From assembly GCA_002320035.1 (NCBI GenBank), contig DCJL01000028.1:1-17327 (forward strand): a stretch of DNA of 17,327 nt, in the 5' to 3' direction. The stretch comes from Clostridiales bacterium UBA1701. Lineage in GTDB: Bacteria > Bacillota > Clostridia > Oscillospirales > Oscillospiraceae. This document shows positions 14,180 to 17,327 of this stretch, one piece after another (position 1 is the first letter of the stretch; each line of letters opens with the position of its first letter). Under the pieces are notes generated by a model. That model was not told the origin of the DNA. It saw only the letters and a list, made by a program, of their open reading frames with translations, and made no database searches. Position numbers and translations under genes: made by a program.

Positions 14180-14222
14180 ATACTACATTGACATAATTTT
14201 ATCTATCATCCGCATCGATGAT
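14180..14222 (-). promoter_or_regulatory. Putative activator-dependent promoter and operator of the OYE operon
   Basis: On the minus strand a TAGTAT -10 box (complement of 14180-14185) lies about 50 nt before the OYE start codon. The hexamer 17 nt upstream is a poor -35. An inverted repeat, TATCATC-6 nt-GATGATA (14204-14223), is centred near -40 relative to the predicted start. A poor -35 with an operator at about -40 is the classic layout of activation by a LuxR-type protein; one is encoded next door. Confidence 0.4.
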
Positions 14223-14254
14223 ATTGCTCAACATATGACAATGATATTTGCTTA

Positions 14255-14293
14255 CAAAAATTGATGCATCTCAGCAGAAGTTGAGATGCATCA
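14255..14293 (-). terminator. Rho-independent terminator of the LuxR gene
   Basis: A perfect 12-bp stem (14262-14273 with 14282-14293, TGATGCATCTCA and its complement) has an 8-nt loop. Read on the minus strand it is followed by ATTTTTG. It lies 60 nt beyond the regulator's stop and so separates the regulator from the OYE operon, which must have its own promoter. Confidence 0.85.
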
Positions 14294-14352
14294 TCAAAAT
14301 TAACTAATTATAAATAATGTTGTGCAGATTGTGTAGGGAACAGGGCGAAAAC

Positions 14353-15450
14353 TCAGCGGAGTTTGGACATAGCTTCCAAACGATTGCTGACTCCCAGCTT
14401 TCTGTAAATATGGGAAATGTGTGTGCGGACGGTGGGCTTTGCCATGAAGAGCTTTTCGGCGATGTCATCAATGCTGTGATTTCTGATGAGAAGCTCAATC
14501 ACATCGAACTCTCTGGCGGTAAAGCCATAGCTGTTGAGCTTGGGACTGCCGGGGGATGGTTCCTGCTCTGTGGAGGGTTTGCGGGTGATGGTAACGCTGA
14601 TGAGCTTACTGTCGTTGAAGCTAAGCTCTATTTCCGGCACATAAACACAGACTCTGAGTGAGGCGGGCTCGCCGTCCAGTTCGCAGGATTCCTCGTAAAG
14701 TATCTCACTGTCAAGCTGCGCTATATCCCCGGCGAGACTCAGAACAAATTCATTGAATTCCCGTTTCTTGAACAGCTTGTTGCACTGCACGTCGAAGTCG
14801 GCGGTCTTGAACAAAGGGGTGAGATGGGAGTCCATCACGCAGACCTGACGGTTGTCCTTAGTAGCTTTATAATTGAATACTGCAAGTATGGCCTGATGAC
14901 GCAAATGTTCAAAGTAGGCAGATAGGAAGACATTGAAAAGAGTGGCGAGTTGTTCGAGAAAGTCCAATTCATCCGGTGTGAAATCGCCCTGAAACTTGTT
15001 CTTGTATATGCTGAGACTGTGGTAATACTTATCCAACGGCTGGGGTGAAACGATGGCGGCCTTGTATCCGAAGCCGCTTTTCCCGGCGAGTTTGCCGTAT
15101 TCTGTTTCAAAAAAATCCTCCGGGCTGTAGCCAATGTCCTGAACGCGCCAGACCATTTTGCCTTTGGCGGTTGCTTCCCCGATAATTTTTGAGAGATTAG
15201 TTTCAAAAAGGTCGGTTTTTACCAGCTTTTCTTTGTAGAGCGAATGGTCTCTTTTGTATATGCCGTCCCCGTAGAATTCAAGGATTTTTACATTTCCTTC
15301 GCGGTCAAGCTCTCTTATGCCGTATACGGCATTGTATCCAAAGTATATTCGTATACCTTCCACGATCCTTGTTGGCATGGATGAGATGTCTCGGGATACA
15401 TATGTGGAAAAGTTGAACATATTCATGCGGTTTTCACTTTGCACTGTCAT
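14353..15450 (-). CDS. GAF-like sensor / LuxR-type HTH transcriptional regulator
   Basis: The protein is 365 aa. The C-terminal LuxR-type helix-turn-helix is clear at about 309-363: FTAREFDVIELL, then IDDIAEKLFMAKPTVRTHIS with the recognition helix, then HIYRKLGVSNRLEA. The N-terminal 20-185 region (IRIYFGYNAVYGIRELD ... FTPDELDFLEQLATLF) has the strand-helix pattern of a GAF-like ligand domain; its ligand is unknown. There is no receiver domain or membrane segment, so it is likely a one-component cytoplasmic regulator. The ATG at 15450 follows ATAGGAG. It precedes the OYE/SDR operon in the same orientation but has its own terminator. LuxR-type regulators beside flavin-dependent reductases are often substrate-responsive activators in gut Actinobacteria and Clostridia, which is the inference here. 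Confidence 0.88.
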   Translation of the reverse strand: MTVQSENRMNMFNFSTYVSRDISSMPTRIVEGIRIYFGYNAVYGIRELDREGNVKILEFYGDGIYKRDHSLYKEKLVKTDLFETNLSKIIGEATAKGKMVWRVQDIGYSPEDFFETEYGKLAGKSGFGYKAAIVSPQPLDKYYHSLSIYKNKFQGDFTPDELDFLEQLATLFNVFLSAYFEHLRHQAILAVFNYKATKDNRQVCVMDSHLTPLFKTADFDVQCNKLFKKREFNEFVLSLAGDIAQLDSEILYEESCELDGEPASLRVCVYVPEIELSFNDSKLISVTITRKPSTEQEPSPGSPKLNSYGFTAREFDVIELLIRNHSIDDIAEKLFMAKPTVRTHISHIYRKLGVSNRLEAMSKLR

Positions 15451-15537
15451 TCAATTACTCCTATCACTTCAAGTATATCTCTTGCAATTAGCTCATCGTA
15501 TAGCGGCCCACAAAACCACGATTTAACAATTTGCGCG

Positions 15538-15566
15538 ATTGTCCCTACAATAGCATAACGATTCAA
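15538..15566 (-). promoter_or_regulatory. Candidate promoter of the LuxR-type gene
   Basis: On the minus strand TTGAAT (complement of 15561-15566), a 17-nt spacer and GACAAT (complement of 15538-15543) give a plausible sigma-70 promoter. An ATTGT-4 nt-ACAAT inverted repeat (15538-15551) overlaps the -10 and could serve autoregulation. The leader of about 80 nt before the start codon is longer than usual. Confidence 0.3.
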
Positions 15567-15672
15567 TTTCTTGTTAATATTTTGCCACAATATTTAAGTA
15601 AAATCTATCGGCATTTCAGACAAAAAAACCGTATTGTTTCGGACGCACTATACATAAAGAAAAGCCGGGGAA

Positions 15673-15723
15673 AAATGAACTGCCCCAGTTTGTGCTGCCC
15701 GCACAAACTGGGGCAGTTCATTT
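15673..15723. repeat. 23-bp perfect inverted repeat (strong hairpin)
   Basis: Bases 15673-15695 pair without mismatch with 15701-15723, leaving only the 5-nt loop TGCCC. The core is GAACTGCCCCAGTTTGTGC and its complement. The only T-run is 13 nt downstream (15736-15740), so it is not a standard terminator. It lies in the divergent region and is not part of a gene. It may be a small palindromic element, a protein-binding cruciform, or the stem of a small RNA. Confidence 0.85.
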
Positions 15724-15767
15724 CCGGGCGGTGCTTTTTCGGTTTCTGTCGGTTTTATTTGCTGTGT

Positions 15768-15797
15768 TTGTCGGGCTGTGGTAAAATTGCCTGTAAT
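15768..15797 (+). promoter_or_regulatory. Candidate promoter of the ogt pair
   Basis: TTGTCG (15768-15773), an 18-nt spacer and TGTAAT (15792-15797) lie 21 nt before the TTG start codon of ogt. The match is imperfect; the overlapping TAATAA is an alternative -10. Confidence 0.35.
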
Positions 15798-15818
15798 AAT
15801 AAACGGGGAGGCGGAAGC

Positions 15819-16343
15819 TTGATATATACGGCGGATTATGATTCTCCCATCGGAAATATCTTGCTGGCGGCGGAGGATGGCGCCCTTTGCGGGCTGTGGT
15901 TTTACGGAGGAAAGTATTTCCCGGCGCTTTTGGGCACAGCCGGAGAGGATAAAGCGCTCTCGGATGCCCGGTGCTGGCTGGATATTTATTTTACCGGCAG
16001 GGAGCCGGATTTTATGCCGCTGCTGCGTCTGAGCGGCAGTCCGTTTCAAACGGCGGTTTGGGAGCTGCTGAGGCAGATCCCCTATGGGGAGACCGTTACC
16101 TACGGCGGCCTTGCCGCGCGGCTTGCAGAGAAACGCGGCCTTAAGCGCATATCCGCCCAGGCGGTGGGCGGCGCGGTGGGGCATAACCCCGTTTCAATTA
16201 TTGTTCCCTGCCACCGGGTGATGGGCGCGAACGGAAGCCTTACGGGTTATGCGGGCGGAGTAGAGAAAAAACGCAGACTTCTGGCGATGGAGGGAATCAA
16301 TACGGGAAAATTTACCCTCCCGCTGAGGGGGACGGCGCTCTGA
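15819..16343 (+). CDS. ogt: Methylated-DNA--protein-cysteine S-methyltransferase
   Basis: The protein is 174 aa from TTG 15819, preceded by GGGGAGG at a 7-nt spacing. The longer upstream frame crosses a hairpin and has no site, so it is rejected. The N-terminal domain (YDSPIGNILLAAEDGAL) is followed by the MGMT DNA-binding core SPFQTAVWELLRQIPYGETV (74-93), including the helix-turn-helix, and by IIVPCHRVMG with acceptor Cys131, then LTGYAGG. The enzyme irreversibly takes the alkyl group from O6-alkylguanine onto this Cys; it is a cytoplasmic DNA-repair suicide protein. Length is normal for Ogt. It is followed after 13 nt by a second, shorter MGMT-family gene, so the two form a repair operon. 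Confidence 0.92.
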   Translation: MIYTADYDSPIGNILLAAEDGALCGLWFYGGKYFPALLGTAGEDKALSDARCWLDIYFTGREPDFMPLLRLSGSPFQTAVWELLRQIPYGETVTYGGLAARLAEKRGLKRISAQAVGGAVGHNPVSIIVPCHRVMGANGSLTGYAGGVEKKRRLLAMEGINTGKFTLPLRGTAL

Positions 16344-16356
16344 TGGGAGGAAAACA

Positions 16357-16653
16357 GTGAACGAGGCTCTGGTTTATGAAATTCTCTCCCTTGTGGCGGA
16401 AATACCGGAAGGCCGGGTAGCCACATACGGGCAGATAGCCCGGCTTATAGGGCGGGAGAAAAATTCCCGGCTGGTGGGGAAAACTCTGAGCGTGTCTCAG
16501 GCTTTCGGCTCTTATCCTTGTCATCGTGTGGTAAACCATGCAGGGCGGCTTGCGCCCGGCTGGCCCGAACAGCATGGGCTGCTGGAGGCCGAGGGGGTGG
16601 AATTCCGGGATGAAAACCATGTCGATCTGGCCCGTTTCCGCTGGAACTGCTGA
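16357..16653 (+). CDS. Small MGMT-family (alkyltransferase-like) DNA repair protein
   Basis: The protein is 98 aa, starting at GTG 16357 behind GGAGG. It consists only of the MGMT DNA-binding domain: IPEGRVATYGQIARLIG (16-32), LVGKTLS, then SYPCHRVVNHAGRLAPGWPE (52-71). Alkyltransferase-like (Atl) proteins of this size normally carry Trp in place of the acceptor Cys. Here the PCHR motif with Cys55 is kept, so it may transfer alkyl groups as well as flag lesions. It is co-transcribed with the full-length ogt gene upstream and shares a terminator with the opposing small gene. Many Firmicutes annotate such proteins simply as MGMT family. Confidence 0.88.
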   Translation: MNEALVYEILSLVAEIPEGRVATYGQIARLIGREKNSRLVGKTLSVSQAFGSYPCHRVVNHAGRLAPGWPEQHGLLEAEGVEFRDENHVDLARFRWNC

Positions 16654-16689
16654 AAAAGCGCCCGCTCCAAAAGGGAGCGGGCGCTTTTT
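16653..16689. terminator. Bidirectional terminator shared by convergent genes
   Basis: A 16-bp perfect stem (16653-16668 with 16674-16689, core GCGCCCGCTCC and its complement) is flanked by five A and five T around an AAAAG loop. It overlaps the stop region of both the MGMT-family gene and the minus-strand gene at 16689, serving both. Confidence 0.9.
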
Positions 16690-16862
16690 CAGCCCTCATG
16701 GGCGAGGCTGTCGACGATCTGCTGCATCTCGCGGCGGCTGGAAGCGCGCTTTGCCCGATCAATAAGTTCCTGGCGCTGGGGCTTGGAGAGGGCGGAATAT
16801 CTGTCCATGGCCGATTGATTCTGGGAGATGGCCATAAGAAAACCAATGGGTGCGTCGGTCAT
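16689..16862 (-). CDS. Hypothetical 57-aa helical protein
   Basis: The start at ATG 16862 is supported by AGAGGTGAT just upstream; a longer frame from 16979 has no site and reads as non-coding. The product is soluble, with two predicted helices: FLMAISQNQSAMDRYSAL and KPQRQELIDRAKRASSRREM. The latter has a weak likeness to the C-terminal helical tail of YdeI-like proteins (LSPSQQKEY...AKR.ETR). I do not recognise a definite family. It is convergent with the MGMT-family gene and shares its terminator. Confidence 0.65.
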   Translation of the reverse strand: MTDAPIGFLMAISQNQSAMDRYSALSKPQRQELIDRAKRASSRREMQQIVDSLAHEG

Positions 16863-16913
16863 AATTATCACCTCTTTCGTGTTTACACAGAGTATTCCAC
16901 AAAAAGGGTGAAG

Positions 16914-17095
16914 TATGCGCACAGTCAGGCGGTATGACTGCTTTCGGTTTTTTCCTGCTTTGTTGGCTCTTACAGCCATAAAAGTGTGCCTGTAAGAGTG
17001 AAAACGGCGGGGAGCTGATTATCAATTGCTCCGACAGCGGCGCTGCGCTCACAGGCGGTGCTGCCAGCGTCTTTGAGGGAAGCTTTGAATACTGA
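16914..17095 (+). pseudogene. Broken small secreted or lipoprotein-like gene
   Basis: ATG 16914, after AAAGGGTGAAG, opens MRTVRRYDCFRFFPALLALT, a signal-peptide-like start (basic, then hydrophobic), and stops at a TAA (16992). The next frame carries a convincing mature part, CACKSENGGELIINCSDSG, continuing through AALTGGAASVFEGSFEY to TGA 17095. Deleting one base in the AAAA run at 16981 would join them. In the second frame itself an ATG at 16934 gives MTAFGFFLLCWLLQP and then a TAA before the mature part. Either way the gene looks interrupted by one small change. A 9-bp inverted repeat (CTCTTACAG/CTGTAAGAG, 16967-16998) spans the break. Confidence 0.35.
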
Positions 17096-17112
17096 AAACC
17101 GGGAGGGACAGA

Positions 17113-17327
17113 ATGCTGTCTGATAATATTGAGAGAAACGAGAGCGGAGCGCTGCGCTTTGCGGAGCATGACATGGAAACGCTTGCCCGGAATTATGCGA
17201 CGCCCCTTTATCTCATGGATGAGGAGCGAATAGGGGCCAACTGCCGCCTGTACCTTGCGGCCTTCATGGAAAATCTTGGGGAAGAGGCCCTGCCGCTTTA
17301 CGCGGGCAAGGCCCGCCTCAAATGGGA
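17113..17327 (+). CDS. lysA: Diaminopimelate decarboxylase-like protein, 5' end only
   Basis: Only the first 71 codons fit in the window. The start ATG 17113 follows GGAGGG. The sequence LARNYATPLYLMDEERI followed by LYAGKARLKWE matches the N-terminus of fold-type III PLP decarboxylases, where YGTPLYV.DE precedes a YA.KA motif whose Lys forms the Schiff base with PLP. LysA removes CO2 from meso-diaminopimelate to make lysine. Arginine or carboxynorspermidine decarboxylases share this fold, so the substrate is inferred. The rest lies beyond the edge. Confidence 0.75.
   Translation, partial: MLSDNIERNESGALRFAEHDMETLARNYATPLYLMDEERIGANCRLYLAAFMENLGEEALPLYAGKARLKW

Larger units (their letters stand above)
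15451..15818. other. 368-nt divergent intergenic region
   Basis: This gap lies between the divergent regulator and ogt genes. It holds a weak candidate promoter for the regulator, a 23-bp hairpin and a weak ogt promoter, listed separately. The plus-strand frame open from 15531 is the upstream extension of the ogt frame; it runs through the hairpin and has no ribosome binding site, so no further gene is supported. Confidence 0.6.

Noticed and set aside
4386..15450. A bona fide bile-acid (bai) 7-alpha-dehydroxylation operon
   Set aside because: A CoA-ligase remnant, a CoA-transferase, an OYE and SDRs are all present, but they lie on different strands and operons, the ligase is destroyed, and no baiE-type dehydratase or BaiG-type transporter is seen.
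15531..15818. An N-terminal extension of the ogt protein by 96 residues
   Set aside because: The frame runs through a 23-bp hairpin, has no ribosome binding site, and a TTG with GGGGAGG at ideal spacing yields the normal Ogt length.

Overview
The window reads as a chromosomal segment of an anaerobic, moderately GC-rich Clostridia (Firmicutes), probably a gut member. The clues are the CCA-encoding tRNA/5S array, GGAGG-type ribosome binding sites, U-tailed hairpin terminators, TTGACA/TATAAT promoters, a sortase B remnant and two NhaC-type antiporters. Genus cannot be fixed from the sequence.

Layout. 1-770: a stable-RNA array, tRNA-Glu(CTC), tRNA-Lys(CTT), 5S rRNA, tRNA-Asn(GTT), tRNA-Met(CAT) and tRNA-Trp(CCA), with perfect hairpins in three spacers and a terminator at the end. 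941-1210: a small acidic PepSY-like protein. 1322-3800: a promoter, a creatininase-family amidohydrolase, an MleN-like NhaC antiporter and a terminator. 3862-4740: gene debris, a sortase B fragment joined to the C-terminal tail of an acyl-CoA ligase that also carries a frameshifting 17-bp triplication. 4851-6163: a CaiB-like type III CoA-transferase and a terminator. 6189-9078: a second promoter, a D-aminoacylase-type amidohydrolase and a second NhaC-family antiporter.

9118-15450, mostly minus strand, is the most distinctive part. A GAF/LuxR-type regulator is followed by its terminator and then by an apparent operon: an Old-Yellow-Enzyme/dienoyl-CoA-reductase-type flavoprotein with Fe-S cluster and NAD(P)-binding half, a 571-aa protein made of two complete short-chain dehydrogenases in tandem, a multi-pass membrane protein, and a tiny hydrophobic reading frame before a terminator. 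This looks like an inducible reductive pathway for an enone or ketone substrate. It parallels the BaiCD/BaiH plus BaiA chemistry of bile-acid metabolism but is not that operon. The substrate cannot be read from sequence.

15673-17327: a 23-bp perfect hairpin, an ogt-type methyltransferase, a small Cys-containing MGMT-family protein, a shared bidirectional terminator, a 57-aa hypothetical protein, a broken small secreted or lipoprotein-like frame, and the 5' end of a diaminopimelate-decarboxylase-like gene running off the edge.

How the genes may work together: each amidohydrolase sits directly upstream of its own antiporter, which suggests two uptake-and-hydrolysis cassettes for amide-type nutrients. 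The CoA-transferase appears to have lost its partner ligase. The LuxR/OYE/SDR block looks like a separate xenobiotic- or steroid-type reductase module with its own regulator.
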